A stretch of DNA of 64,000 bases from an uncultured Phascolarctobacterium sp. (GCA_949299135.1 CASFZG010000002.1:62001-126000), one strand, 5' to 3'. Counted from the first letter of the stretch, positions 35,933-46,249 are shown. A program made the numbers and translations. The notes: generated by a model from the sequence alone, not told the origin.

Positions 35933-37228
35933 ATGAAAATTTTATATGCCGCATTGCTGTGCCTGCTGATGCTGGTTGGCACGCCGTTTGCGCAGGCTGC
36001 CGGTACAATTTCCGTCGGCCTTGTGGCAGACCAGTTTACGGCAGAAATAAGCAGTGATGCCGATTTTACCGTTAAAACGCGCGCTTACGGCGGCGGTAAC
36101 AGCCGCGAATTTATGTTTAAGGCGGGCAAGTATTATTTTAACGCTGCCAACCACAGGCTTAATGTCGAAGATATGAGCTTCGGCGACGCTGTTGCCACTA
36201 TTGAAGGCGAAGGCATTAAAGTTAACGGCAGGGAATACCGCGGGCGCATTGAAATTTTGCTGCGCCGCGGCGGCAAGAATCTTGTCGTGCGCAACGTGCT
36301 GCCGGTTGAAGAATACCTGTACAGCGTCATGGGGCGCACCGTACCGGCTTACTTTCCGGACGAGGCGTTAAAGGCGCAGGCCGTTGCCATGCGTACTTAC
36401 GCACTTTATGTAGCGCAAAACGGCAGCGACCCTGATTTTGACATCCGCGCGGGCGAAAAGAATTTTATTTACACCGGTGTGGACGGCGAGCAGCGTCCTC
36501 TGAACAAGCTGATTGACGCTACCAAAGGCGAGGTTGTAACCTACAACGGCAGTTTGATTGCCGCTTACACTACCTTAAGCAGCGGCGGCTATACCGAAAA
36601 CAGCGAGAACGTCATCGGGCGATATTTGCCGTACCTGCGCAGCGTGAAGGATTTTGACGGCGATGCGCCCGATTATAATTGGGAGCGCAGCTTTGAGGCA
36701 AAAGACATTGCCGCCGGTTTACAGCGCGGAGGTTACGACTGCGGCAAGCTGGGCAGCATTCAGCTATCAGACATGGACGCAGACGCGCCGGACAGAAGCG
36801 ATACGGGCCGCGTTTTGCAGCTTGGCTTTGCGGGGGACAAGGGCAGCATAATTGTGCCTGCCGCAAAGGCGATGGAGCTGTTCGGCCTGCCGAGCACGTT
36901 ATTTAGTATTGAAGTTACGCGCCCGATACCCGATAAACTGGACGTGCCTATCGAAAATTATCTGGGCATGGAAATCGGACGCAAAGAGATAGAGATTGAA
37001 CTTAAAGATAAGGAAAAAACGGAAACAGGCATTGCCAAAACCATTAAATTAATCAGCGGCGTGGACGGAGAAAAGGTTATTTTTAAAGGGCGCGGCAGCG
37101 GCACGGGGCTTGGTTTAAGCCTGTGGGGCGCGCGCCAGCTTGCCAACGACGCGGGCAATGCCGCCGGTTATTATAAACAGATTTTGCGTTACTATTACCG
37201 CAACACCAATGTTGCCAAAATATATTGA
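35933..37228 (+). CDS. Secreted SpoIID/LytB-domain protein
   Basis: 431 residues. A signal peptide (MKILYAALLCLLMLVGTPFAQAA) precedes a SpoIID/LytB domain: PVEEYLYSVMGRTVPAYFPDEALKAQAVAMRTYAL holds the family's catalytic glutamate region, with SSGGYTEN and the final GSGTGLGLSLWGARQLA. SpoIID is a lytic transglycosylase acting on stem-peptide-free peptidoglycan; non-sporulating relatives act in wall remodelling. AGGAGG sets ATG 35933. The call on enzymatic activity is by family. Confidence 0.9.
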   Translation: MKILYAALLCLLMLVGTPFAQAAGTISVGLVADQFTAEISSDADFTVKTRAYGGGNSREFMFKAGKYYFNAANHRLNVEDMSFGDAVATIEGEGIKVNGREYRGRIEILLRRGGKNLVVRNVLPVEEYLYSVMGRTVPAYFPDEALKAQAVAMRTYALYVAQNGSDPDFDIRAGEKNFIYTGVDGEQRPLNKLIDATKGEVVTYNGSLIAAYTTLSSGGYTENSENVIGRYLPYLRSVKDFDGDAPDYNWERSFEAKDIAAGLQRGGYDCGKLGSIQLSDMDADAPDRSDTGRVLQLGFAGDKGSIIVPAAKAMELFGLPSTLFSIEVTRPIPDKLDVPIENYLGMEIGRKEIEIELKDKEKTETGIAKTIKLISGVDGEKVIFKGRGSGTGLGLSLWGARQLANDAGNAAGYYKQILRYYYRNTNVAKIY

Positions 37229-37244
37229 AAAGTGTGGAGAAAAA

Positions 37245-38276
37245 ATGCAAGTAAGCGATTTTAATTATGATTTGCCGCAGGAGCTGATTGCGCAGACCCC
37301 GATGGAGCCGCGCGATCATTCGCGCCTGCTGGTGGTGGATAAGGACACGGGTAAGCTGGAGCACCGCCATTTTTACGATTTGCCCAATTACCTGCGCCCT
37401 GACGATTTGCTGGTGTTTAACGATACCCGCGTTATCCCTGCGCGCCTGCACGGTACCAAGGACACCGGCGCCAAGGCGGAAGTATTTTTGCTGACCCGCC
37501 TGAATGCAACGGACTGGGAAGTATTGGTGCGTCCGGGCAAACGCCTGCGCATCGGCGCGAAGATTAAGTTCAGCGACGATTTGAGCTGCGAGATTGTGGA
37601 CAACACCGAGTTTGGCGGACGCATTGCGCGCTTTGAATTTGAAGGCGTGTTTGAAGAAATTCTGGACCGCCTTGGCGAAACGCCGCTGCCGCCGTACATA
37701 ACAAAAGAACTGGAAGATAAAGAACGCTACCAGACGGTGTACAGCCGCGACAAGGGCAGCGCCGCCGCACCGACGGCCGGCCTGCACTTTACCAAGGAGC
37801 TTTTGCAGAAGGTAAAGGACATGGGCTGCGAAGAAGTTTTCGTTACGCTTAACATCGGGCTTGGTACTTTCCGCCCGGTCAGCGAGGAACGCATCGAAGA
37901 CCACATCATGCACAAGGAGTTTTACACCATCACGCCCGAGGCGGCAGAAGCCATTAACAAAGCCAAAGCCGCAGGCAGGCGCATTGTAAGCGTCGGCACA
38001 ACGGCGGTGCGCACGCTGGAAGCAGCGGCAACCGCAGGTGGCGGCGTTATTAAACCGGGCGCGGCGTGGACTGATATTTTCATTTACCCCGGTTATAAAT
38101 TTAAAATGGTGGATGCGCTTGTTACCAACTTCCACCTGCCGCAAAGCACGCTGTTGATGCTGGTTTCCACCTTATCAACGCGCGAGATTATGCTTAAAAC
38201 CTATGAAGAAGCAGTGCGTGAAAGATACCGCTTCTTCTCGTTCGGCGATGCCATGTTCATCACTGACCATTTATAA
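37245..38276 (+). CDS. queA: tRNA preQ1-34 S-adenosylmethionine ribosyltransferase-isomerase
   Basis: 343 residues. The start VSDFNYDLPQELIAQTP, LLVFNDTRVIPARL, the central SAAAPTAGLHFT, VTLNIGLGTFRPV and the final TNFHLPQSTLLMLVS are QueA signatures. It transfers ribose from SAM to preQ1 in tRNA, giving epoxyqueuosine. TGGAGA precedes ATG 37245; the frame is open further upstream, into the preceding gene. Confidence 0.95.
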   Translation: MQVSDFNYDLPQELIAQTPMEPRDHSRLLVVDKDTGKLEHRHFYDLPNYLRPDDLLVFNDTRVIPARLHGTKDTGAKAEVFLLTRLNATDWEVLVRPGKRLRIGAKIKFSDDLSCEIVDNTEFGGRIARFEFEGVFEEILDRLGETPLPPYITKELEDKERYQTVYSRDKGSAAAPTAGLHFTKELLQKVKDMGCEEVFVTLNIGLGTFRPVSEERIEDHIMHKEFYTITPEAAEAINKAKAAGRRIVSVGTTAVRTLEAAATAGGGVIKPGAAWTDIFIYPGYKFKMVDALVTNFHLPQSTLLMLVSTLSTREIMLKTYEEAVRERYRFFSFGDAMFITDHL

Positions 38277-39404
<1,128 letters not shown>

Positions 39405-39473
39405 AAAAACTTGCTATTTTGCCGTAAATAAATTAAAATAGACAGTATAGTAGTTAATTGAGGAGGTAAGCGA

Positions 39474-39776
39474 ATGGATAGTATTTTATCTTTCTTCAGC
39501 GGTGTTTGGCCTTTTTTGATTCTGGCATTTATCTTTTGGTGGATGATTGACAGACCGCACAAGAAAGAAGAAAAGAAAAGACAGCGCATGCTTGAATCTT
39601 TGAAAAAGGGTGATAAGGTTGTTACCGTCGGCGGTATGTACGGCACCATTACCCGTCTGAGCGAGAAGAAAGTCGTCCTCAAAGTTTGCGAAAACGTAGA
39701 AGTTGAATTCCTGCGTACCGCTATCAGCGCTTATCAGGACCCTGCCAAGCAGGAGCTGCTTGATGAAAAGAAATAA
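39474..39776 (+). CDS. yajC: Preprotein translocase subunit YajC
   Basis: 100 residues: one N-terminal membrane helix (PFLILAFIFWWMI), then the soluble part with LKKGDKVVTVGGMYGTI, the YajC signature. It associates with SecDF. AGGAGG precedes the start. Its stop overlaps the next ATG. Confidence 0.94.
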   Translation: MDSILSFFSGVWPFLILAFIFWWMIDRPHKKEEKKRQRMLESLKKGDKVVTVGGMYGTITRLSEKKVVLKVCENVEVEFLRTAISAYQDPAKQELLDEKK

Positions 39777-40336
39777 TGGATAAAACTCAATTGCGCAAAG
39801 AACTTAAATCTTTGCGCAATCGGCTTTCTAAGGCAGAAGTGGCGGCCAAAAGCAGCAAGGTCTGTGCACGCATTATTGCAACCAATACTTACGCAGATGC
39901 AAAAACGGTGTTGGCGTATCTTGCCTTTGGCAACGAAGTAAACATCGACGCCGTTATAAATGACGCGCTGCAAAAGGGCAAAACCGTCTGCGTGCCGCTT
40001 GTAACCGGGGCGCACACAATGCAGGCTGTGCAGCTTAAAGTGCTGACCGATGTACAAATTGGCGCTTACGGCATCCGCACGGCGGCAAAAAACGCGCCTG
40101 TGATTGCGCCGCAGCAGATTGACCTGGTGCTGGTGCCGGGCGTCGGTTTTGATTTGTCCGGCGGGCGCATCGGCATGGGCGCAGGCTATTACGACCGCTT
40201 CTTATCTGCTTGCACAAATGCCGTTAAAACAGGCATTACTTACGGTATTTTGCTGCGTGAAAAAATAATCTGCGATGAGCATGACGTTAAAATGGATTAC
40301 GTTATTACTGAATCGCAGGCGGCAAAATGCAGGTAA
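39776..40336 (+). CDS. 5-formyltetrahydrofolate cyclo-ligase
   Basis: 186 residues. RKELKSLRNRLS at the N-terminus, LVLVPGVGFDLSGGRIGMGAGYYDRFL (ATP/folate loop) and a late CDEHDVKMDYVITE match the family. The enzyme converts 5-formyl-THF to 5,10-methenyl-THF with ATP. Its place between yajC and secD, with a one-base overlap with yajC, is operon linkage rather than an evident functional tie. Confidence 0.93.
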   Translation: MDKTQLRKELKSLRNRLSKAEVAAKSSKVCARIIATNTYADAKTVLAYLAFGNEVNIDAVINDALQKGKTVCVPLVTGAHTMQAVQLKVLTDVQIGAYGIRTAAKNAPVIAPQQIDLVLVPGVGFDLSGGRIGMGAGYYDRFLSACTNAVKTGITYGILLREKIICDEHDVKMDYVITESQAAKCR

Positions 40337-40369
40337 TTTGATAAAAAAAGAATAAAGGGGGCAATAACT

Positions 40370-41602
40370 TTGAGATGGAATGAGTTAGGCAAATTCCTGA
40401 TCATCTCATTGGCTATTATCGGCGGGTTCATTATGTACATCAATCCGCTGGCTAATTCCATCAAGCAGGGCCTCGACCTTCAGGGCGGCACGCACGTTGT
40501 GCTGCAGGCGATTGAAACGCCGGAAGCGAAGATTGACGACGATGCTTTAAACAGAACCGTAAAAATTATTGAAAGGCGCGTTAACGAGCTGGGCTTAACC
40601 GAGCCTGTTATCCAGCGTCAGGGCAAGGACCGCATTATTGTTGAACTGCCGGGCATTAAAGACCCGGACCAGGCCATTAACATGTTGGGCCGTACCGCTA
40701 TGCTGGAGTTTAAGGACGTTAACGGCACTACCGTTTTAACCGGTAAGGATTTGCGCGACGCACGTGCGCAGATGACAGGCGCAAACCAAAGCGTTGTAGG
40801 GCTTGAATTTACCGACGAAGGCGGCGCAAAATTTGCCGATTTGACTGCGCGCAACATCGGCCGCCCCATCAGCATCCTGCTGGATGGCGAAGTGCTGACC
40901 AGCCCTGTTGTACAGGAAGCAATTACCGGCGGCAAAGCGCAGATTTCCGGCTCCCGCAGCATGGAAGAAGCGGAACACCTGGCAATTTTGCTGCGCAGCG
41001 GCTCTCTGCCGGTTAAAATTGAAGTAATGGAAAACCGCACCGTAGGCCCGACCCTCGGTCAGGACTCCAAAGAAAAGAGCATTGTGGCATTCTCCATCGC
41101 CATTGTGGGCATTTTTGCCTTCATGCTTTTGTTCTACCGTATTCCGGGCATTGTTGCGGATATCGCACTTTTGCTGTATGTAATGCTCTTGCTCTTAATC
41201 ATGCGTTACCTTGACGCGACGCTGACTTTGCCGGGCATAGCGGGCATTATCCTTTCCATTGCCATGGCGATTGACGCCAACGTACTTATTTTTGAACACT
41301 TCAAAGAAGAAGTTGCTGCGGGCAAAACCCTGCGCAGCGCAATGGACAAAGGCTTCTCGCGTGCGTTTGTAACCATTTTCGACTCCAACATCACCACGCT
41401 TATCGCAGCCTTAATCCTGTTCTATCTGGGCACCGGCCCGATCAGGGGCTTTGCCGTAACGCTGGGCCTTGGCGTTGTTTTAAGTATGTTCACCGCCATT
41501 ACGGTAACCAAGTTCTTAATGAACTTCTTACTTGCAAGCAACCTTACCAAAAACGGCTTCCTTTACGGAGTTAAATATCCCAAAAAGGAGGCGGCTAAAT
41601 AA
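40370..41602 (+). CDS. secD: Protein translocase subunit SecD
   Basis: 410 residues. GLDLQGGTHVVLQA opens the periplasmic P1 domain; AHLAILLRSGSLPVKIEVMENRTVGPTLGQ-like text leads to the membrane half with VLIFEHFKEE and a final six-helix bundle. SecDF uses the proton-motive force to assist Sec export. The start is TTG 40370 with GGGGGC at 40356-40361; an out-of-frame ATG follows. The stop overlaps the secF ATG. Confidence 0.94.
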   Translation: MRWNELGKFLIISLAIIGGFIMYINPLANSIKQGLDLQGGTHVVLQAIETPEAKIDDDALNRTVKIIERRVNELGLTEPVIQRQGKDRIIVELPGIKDPDQAINMLGRTAMLEFKDVNGTTVLTGKDLRDARAQMTGANQSVVGLEFTDEGGAKFADLTARNIGRPISILLDGEVLTSPVVQEAITGGKAQISGSRSMEEAEHLAILLRSGSLPVKIEVMENRTVGPTLGQDSKEKSIVAFSIAIVGIFAFMLLFYRIPGIVADIALLLYVMLLLLIMRYLDATLTLPGIAGIILSIAMAIDANVLIFEHFKEEVAAGKTLRSAMDKGFSRAFVTIFDSNITTLIAALILFYLGTGPIRGFAVTLGLGVVLSMFTAITVTKFLMNFLLASNLTKNGFLYGVKYPKKEAAK

Positions 41603-42489
41603 TGAGATTCCCGATTGTAAAGCATTTTAAATACTTTATGGGGCTTACGCTGATTGTGCTTTTTGTTGGCGTTATCTCCATTTTTACCCGCGGCTTCAAC
41701 CTGGGTATTGATTTTACCGGCGGCAGTATCGTCGATTTAACCTTTAACCAGGAAGTTACCGTTGCGCAGGTGCGCGATATTTTAACTGAACACGGCATGG
41801 GCAACAGTATCATCCAGCTGGAAAACAGCACCAACAACGAAGCCTCCAAAAGTGTGCTTATCCGCACCGGGCTTGTTGAAGACGAACAGCTGCGTGCTGC
41901 GGTTAACGACATGAAAGCCCTTGGCGATTACCAGATTAACCGTATGGAAAACATCGGTGCGACGATTGGCGAGGAGCTGATTGAGCAGGCGGCGATGGCG
42001 GTTGTGCTCTCGTGGCTGTTGATGATTGTGTACATCACCTACCGCTTTGAATTTAACTTTGCGGTGGCTGCGGTAGCGGCACTGGTTATCGACGTATTTG
42101 TAACCATCAGCTATTTCTCCTTCTTCCAGATGGAACTGGATTCTTCTTTCGTAGCAGCGCTTTTGACGGTTGTAGGTTTTTCCATCAACGGCACGGTTGT
42201 AATTTTTGACCGTATCCGCGAAAACCTTAAACTGCACCGCCGCAGCGAAGGGCTGGAAGAACTTGTTGAAACAAGTATCTGGCAGTGCATGACGCGTACC
42301 GTTTACACGGAATCCACAGCGCTGTTTGCTGTACTTGTAATCTTCCTGTACGGCGGCGCAACCATCCACAACTTTATGTTTGCCATGCTGGTTGGTTTTG
42401 CCAGCGGCGGTTATACTTCTATCTGCCTGGCAGGCCCCATGTGGATTAAAATGCGCGAGCGCAAAAACCACAAACCTGCCGAAGCATAA
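41602..42489 (+). CDS. secF: Protein translocase subunit SecF
   Basis: 295 residues with six membrane helices; GIDFTGGSIVDLTF, the VVGFSINGTVVIFDRIREN and STALFAVLVIFLYGG blocks are SecF signatures. It is coupled to secD by a one-base overlap. A strong terminator follows. Confidence 0.95.
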   Translation: MRFPIVKHFKYFMGLTLIVLFVGVISIFTRGFNLGIDFTGGSIVDLTFNQEVTVAQVRDILTEHGMGNSIIQLENSTNNEASKSVLIRTGLVEDEQLRAAVNDMKALGDYQINRMENIGATIGEELIEQAAMAVVLSWLLMIVYITYRFEFNFAVAAVAALVIDVFVTISYFSFFQMELDSSFVAALLTVVGFSINGTVVIFDRIRENLKLHRRSEGLEELVETSIWQCMTRTVYTESTALFAVLVIFLYGGATIHNFMFAMLVGFASGGYTSICLAGPMWIKMRERKNHKPAEA

Positions 42490-42512
42490 AAACTTAAAAG
42501 CAAACCTGCTTA

Positions 42513-42552
42513 CGGGCACTATCTCAGTTTGAAGATAGTGCCTGTTTTTTTA
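42513..42552 (+). terminator. Terminator of the yajC-secF operon
   Basis: GGCACTATCT (42515-42524) pairs with AGATAGTGCC (42533-42542), then TGTTTTTTT. Confidence 0.88.
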
Positions 42553-42690
42553 TAAAGCGGCATGTGGTTGTTGAAGTGAGTTGGTAAAAACAACGCCAAA
42601 AACGTTTGTAAATTTAACGCTGAATTTAACAACAAAAAGTAGTTTTGTAAAAATTTTTGTAAATTTACGCCGAAAAAATATTATAAAAAT

Positions 42691-42719
42691 TTTCAAAAAG
42701 TGCTTGAATATGCTATAAT
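42691..42719 (+). promoter_or_regulatory. Autotransporter promoter
   Basis: TTTCAA (42691-42696), 17 bases, TATAAT (42714-42719) with an extended TGC. The region 42560-42690 is very AT-rich and holds imperfect direct repeats of TTTGTAAATTTA(A)CGC. Confidence 0.6.
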
Positions 42720-42770
42720 TAAAGTGTAAAATCTCACTGGGGGGAATTGCGCTTCGCGCAGTAATAAAAA

Positions 42771-42818
42771 GAGGAAAAGTCACTGCTTAATTTCCTCCTC
42801 CATGTAAAACGGAGGAGG
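42771..42818 (+). promoter_or_regulatory. Autotransporter leader with Shine-Dalgarno-sequestering hairpin
   Basis: The ribosome-binding site GGAGGAGG (42811-42818) is exactly complementary to CCTCCTCC (42794-42801), with a 9-base loop that itself reads ATG TAA. A second hairpin, GAGGAAA (42771-42777)/TTTCCTC (42791-42797), uses four of the same bases, so the two cannot form together. Confidence 0.6.
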
Positions 42819-42825
42819 TATTTTT

Positions 42826-45372
42826 ATGAGAAAAAATCTACGCTCTAAAATTTTACTGTGCATTTTGGCAGGCGGCGTGCTGGCGGCAAATACAGCGTTA
42901 GCGGCGGAGTATACGGAAACGATTAGCGGTGCTGATGATAGTTATGGAACAAATATAAAGACAGATGAAAGTAATGGTATCTATAAATATAACTTTGGAG
43001 AAAACGACGAGTTGAACGTTAATAATGAAAACTTTGCTATCTTTATAAATAAAAATAATAAAAATGATGTAAATGAGATAGTAATAAATACTCCATTGGA
43101 TATATACTTAACGAATAAAACACAAACAGGTGGTACATATGGTATTTATATCGATGACAATACTGGTGCTGATATTAGTGGTAAGGTTATCGATAGAAGT
43201 GGTGGCGGTATAATTAAAGTGGTTTCTGATAAACGGGAATTAAATGAACAATCCGGTACTATAGTCAGAGGGGTTGGCGTACTATCAGGAAATAATAATA
43301 TAGTTAAAATTGGTAATGCAACAGTTATTGTAGATGCTGTATATGATGAAAATTTTTTTGCAGATGCTAGTGGTTTATATGCACAAAATACTGATAATGA
43401 AATTATAATGGATGGAGGTAGTATTGAAGTAACAGCTGACGTTAATGACGGTACAAATAGTGCTCGGGCAACAGGTGTTAGTGCGCTTAGTGGAAGTAAG
43501 ATTATAATAGGTAATACTGATATAACAGCTACAGCATTCAGTAATAATAAAGCGTATGCTGATGGAATTTATGTTTATAAAGCGGCAAATATAAAGCATG
43601 AAAATGGTAAAATAGAAGCTGTTGCACAAGGAGCGAATGTTTTAATGGCCCGAGGATTAACTTTAGACACTGATGGTGCAACAGCAAATCTTGGTATAGT
43701 TGATATTAGTGCTAAAACTATTGGCGGAAGTAATGCAAATTCGTTCGGAGTTTGGACTATAAATGAAAGTACAGCTAACATTGCAGGTGGGTCAATTACT
43801 GCTAAAGCGTATAATAGCGATGGTATAAGTGAAAATAAAGATGCATATGTTGCAGCTATTTTAAGTGAAGATACATCAGCTATTAATGTTAATCATGGTA
43901 CTACTAATGATGTTGTTATTAATGGAGATATCTTAACATTTGATAATTCAACTGTTAATTTAAATCTTAATACAATAAATTCAGAAATTAATGGTGCAAT
44001 TTATAAAGGTAGTACTAATGGTACAAATCTTACGCTTGCTAATGGTGCAGAATGGAATGTTGGGGGTAATTATAATTCCAATATAACAAATCTTGATATG
44101 AACGGCGGTATTATTAATCAAAATACTAGTAAATATATTGATATTGAAAATTATTCAGGCAGCGGCTATATTAATTTCACGGCGGAAAATACTGATAACG
44201 ATGGCGTTTTAGATTTTGCTAATACCGGTGATGTAACTATTGAAAGTGCAGAAGCAGGGTCTTCTGTTAATTTAGGCGTAATTAATAATACCGTAAATAC
44301 GCTTGATATTGACAAAACGGAAGAAAATTTAAATGCTCTTGCACAAAAACTTACTTATAAAGATAGTGATAGCAACCTTAGTGGTAAAGTAACGGTAAAA
44401 GAAGGGCTTATTACGCCGGAAGCAAGTGCCGATTTAATGTTTGATGGCAATAGCCAGGGTTATGTAACTAATATTACCGGCGGCGACAGGGTAACTAAAA
44501 CCATGGATGCTATGAAAAACCTTGCCGAAACTGCTATTGTAGCATGGCGGCAGGAGGACAGCACCTTAAGCCAGCGCCTTGGCGAACTGCGTAACAGCGA
44601 TGGCGGGCAGGGCGTTTGGGTGCGTATGAGCCGCGGCGAATTTGAATATGACGGCGCATATAAAAACCAGTATAACTTCTTCCAGATGGGTTATGACTGG
44701 GCAAGCGGCGACTGGCACTATGGCGCTGCTGTAAGCCATAACGACGGGCAGACAACTTATGCGCATGGCGACGGTGAAAACCGCAGCACGTCCTTAAGTC
44801 TGTACGGTACATGGCTGGGCGATAAAGGGCATTATGCCGATATCGTTTTAAAACAGGGCAGGTTAAGCAATGACTTTGATATTTACACCGAAGCAGGGCA
44901 CACCAGCGGCGATTATGACGCATGGGGTACCAGCTTGAGCGGTGAATACGGTATGAAGGTTGCGCTTAATGATGGCTGGTACGTAACGCCGCAGGCACAG
45001 CTTACCTTAATGCGCATCGGCAGCGAAGATTACACTACCAATAACGGTATCAAAGTACATCAGGACAGTTTGGAAAGCGCAGTAGGGCGCATTGGTTTTG
45101 AACTGGGCAAGGATATCAGCGAAAGCGGCAGTATTTATGCCAAAGCAAGCCTGCTGCATGATTTTGCGGGCAGCGCCGATACTTATTTAAGCCTGAACGG
45201 TTTAACCAACAGCTACCATCAGGATATTGGCGATACCTGGTGCGAAGCGGGCATTGGCTTTAACTACAAAACCAGTGCTAACAGCTATGTTTACGCCGAC
45301 GTTGTAAAAACCTTCGGCGGCGATGTGGACACCCCGTGGCAATGGAACGCCGGTATGCGCTGGACGTTTTAA
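42826..45372 (+). CDS. Type V autotransporter with beta-barrel domain
   Basis: 848 residues. A signal peptide (ILLCILAGGVLAANTALAA, cleavage near residue 27) precedes a passenger of about 530 residues rich in N, T, G, D and I, with the short repeating turns of a beta-helix. The C-terminal 270 or so residues are an autotransporter barrel, with GVWVRMSRGEFEY, alternating strands, and an ending NAGMRWTF whose last residue is aromatic as BamA substrates require. The passenger DNA is very AT-rich, the barrel is like the host. It indicates an outer membrane; the passenger role, perhaps adhesion, is unknown. Confidence 0.9.
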   Translation: MRKNLRSKILLCILAGGVLAANTALAAEYTETISGADDSYGTNIKTDESNGIYKYNFGENDELNVNNENFAIFINKNNKNDVNEIVINTPLDIYLTNKTQTGGTYGIYIDDNTGADISGKVIDRSGGGIIKVVSDKRELNEQSGTIVRGVGVLSGNNNIVKIGNATVIVDAVYDENFFADASGLYAQNTDNEIIMDGGSIEVTADVNDGTNSARATGVSALSGSKIIIGNTDITATAFSNNKAYADGIYVYKAANIKHENGKIEAVAQGANVLMARGLTLDTDGATANLGIVDISAKTIGGSNANSFGVWTINESTANIAGGSITAKAYNSDGISENKDAYVAAILSEDTSAINVNHGTTNDVVINGDILTFDNSTVNLNLNTINSEINGAIYKGSTNGTNLTLANGAEWNVGGNYNSNITNLDMNGGIINQNTSKYIDIENYSGSGYINFTAENTDNDGVLDFANTGDVTIESAEAGSSVNLGVINNTVNTLDIDKTEENLNALAQKLTYKDSDSNLSGKVTVKEGLITPEASADLMFDGNSQGYVTNITGGDRVTKTMDAMKNLAETAIVAWRQEDSTLSQRLGELRNSDGGQGVWVRMSRGEFEYDGAYKNQYNFFQMGYDWASGDWHYGAAVSHNDGQTTYAHGDGENRSTSLSLYGTWLGDKGHYADIVLKQGRLSNDFDIYTEAGHTSGDYDAWGTSLSGEYGMKVALNDGWYVTPQAQLTLMRIGSEDYTTNNGIKVHQDSLESAVGRIGFELGKDISESGSIYAKASLLHDFAGSADTYLSLNGLTNSYHQDIGDTWCEAGIGFNYKTSANSYVYADVVKTFGGDVDTPWQWNAGMRWTF

Positions 45373-45404
45373 ATAACTTTGCCAATTAAATATTAAAACC
45401 TAAA

Positions 45405-45440
45405 ACTAAAACCCCGTTACTTATGTGCCGGGGTTTGTAT
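45405..45440 (+). terminator. Terminator, repeat copy 1
   Basis: ACTAAAACCCC...GGGGTTTGTAT hairpin after the autotransporter. It is identical in 35 of 36 positions to the copy at 46213-46248; one base of the stem differs (G to T). Confidence 0.8.
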
Positions 45441-45511
45441 TTGGTGTATTAAATTATTTGGCTGTTCCGTTTTCAATTTTGCTGATAGATTGCAAAAAAA
45501 TGTCACGCTGA

Positions 45512-45540
45512 AAATATATGTTAAAATTTAACGTATATTT
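45512..45540. promoter_or_regulatory. Palindromic operator of the toxin-antitoxin module
   Basis: A 29-base palindrome centred on 45526: AAATATATGTTAAA against TTTAACGTATATTT, 13 of 14 pairs matching. It touches the -35 (TTTACC, 45538-45543) of the promoter with TATAAT at 45561-45566. Ribbon-helix-helix antitoxins usually repress their own operon at such sites. Confidence 0.6.
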
Positions 45541-45598
45541 ACCTGATGAAATTTGTGTGATATAATAAGCATATAAAACAGCAGAGAGGAGCGTTTGT

Positions 45599-45871
45599 AT
45601 GTCTGTTGCAGCAGTTAAAAAAACTATAAACATTGAGTTGACACCGGCGTTATATGATAAATTGAAAAAAATGGCTGATGAAAGAAATATTGGTAGTATG
45701 CGCAGCTTTTGTACTGAAGCTATATCTGAAAAAATTGTGGCTGTAGAAAAATTGCGTAAACAAAAACTGATGGAGCAGGCGGCACATGACCCGGCTTTTT
45801 TAGAGCGCTGCAATGAAGTACAAAAAGATTTTGCAGCTGTTGATTATCCCGGAGGAGATGAAGAATGGTAA
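45599..45871 (+). CDS. Ribbon-helix-helix antitoxin
   Basis: 90 residues. The N-terminal AAVKKTINIELTPALYDKLKKMADER...SFCTEAI is a ribbon-helix-helix DNA-binding unit. The acidic C-terminal tail (DPAFLERCNEVQKDFAAVDYPGGDEEW) would wrap the toxin. It overlaps the toxin gene by 7 bases, the usual MazEF/PemIK arrangement. GAGAGGAG precedes the ATG. Confidence 0.85.
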   Translation: MSVAAVKKTINIELTPALYDKLKKMADERNIGSMRSFCTEAISEKIVAVEKLRKQKLMEQAAHDPAFLERCNEVQKDFAAVDYPGGDEEW

Positions 45872-46209
45872 AACAGTGGCAGATTTATTTTTTAAATCTC
45901 AATCCGGTAAAAGGTTCTGAACAGGCAGGTACAAGGCCTTGCATTGTCGTATCCTCAGATGTTGTAAATAATTTAAATCAGGTAACTGTGCTGCCAATTA
46001 CCAGTATGAAGCCTGCTTACACAACAATTTATCCCAATGAGGTGTTTTTACCCAAAGGAATAACTTTATTGCCAAAGGATTCTATTGCTTTAGCGCATCA
46101 AATCCGTTCAGTTGACAAGCAGCGTTTGTTTAATTATGTCAATACACTTACTGATGAAAATCTTATATCTGAAATTCAGGAAGCAATAAAGTTTCAGTTG
46201 GATTTATGA
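45865..46209 (+). CDS. MazF/PemK-family endoribonuclease toxin
   Basis: 114 residues. WQIYFLNLNPVKGSEQAGTRPCIVVSS is the PemK/MazF opening with the catalytic Arg in GTRP, VTVLPITS is the conserved core strand, and LAHQIRSVDKQRL carries the second-site motif. MazF toxins cut mRNA at short motifs. GGAGGAG inside the antitoxin gene serves its start. Confidence 0.92.
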   Translation: MVKQWQIYFLNLNPVKGSEQAGTRPCIVVSSDVVNNLNQVTVLPITSMKPAYTTIYPNEVFLPKGITLLPKDSIALAHQIRSVDKQRLFNYVNTLTDENLISEIQEAIKFQLDL

Positions 46210-46212
46210 TAG

Positions 46213-46248
46213 ACTAAAACCCCGGTACTTATGTGCCGGGGTTTGTAT
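46213..46248 (+). terminator. Terminator, repeat copy 2
   Basis: ACCCCGGTAC and GTGCCGGGGT form a 10-bp stem (one G-U) around TTAT. Near-identical copy of 45405-45440, so the two flank the MazEF module as direct repeats. Confidence 0.85.
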
Positions 46249-46249
46249 C

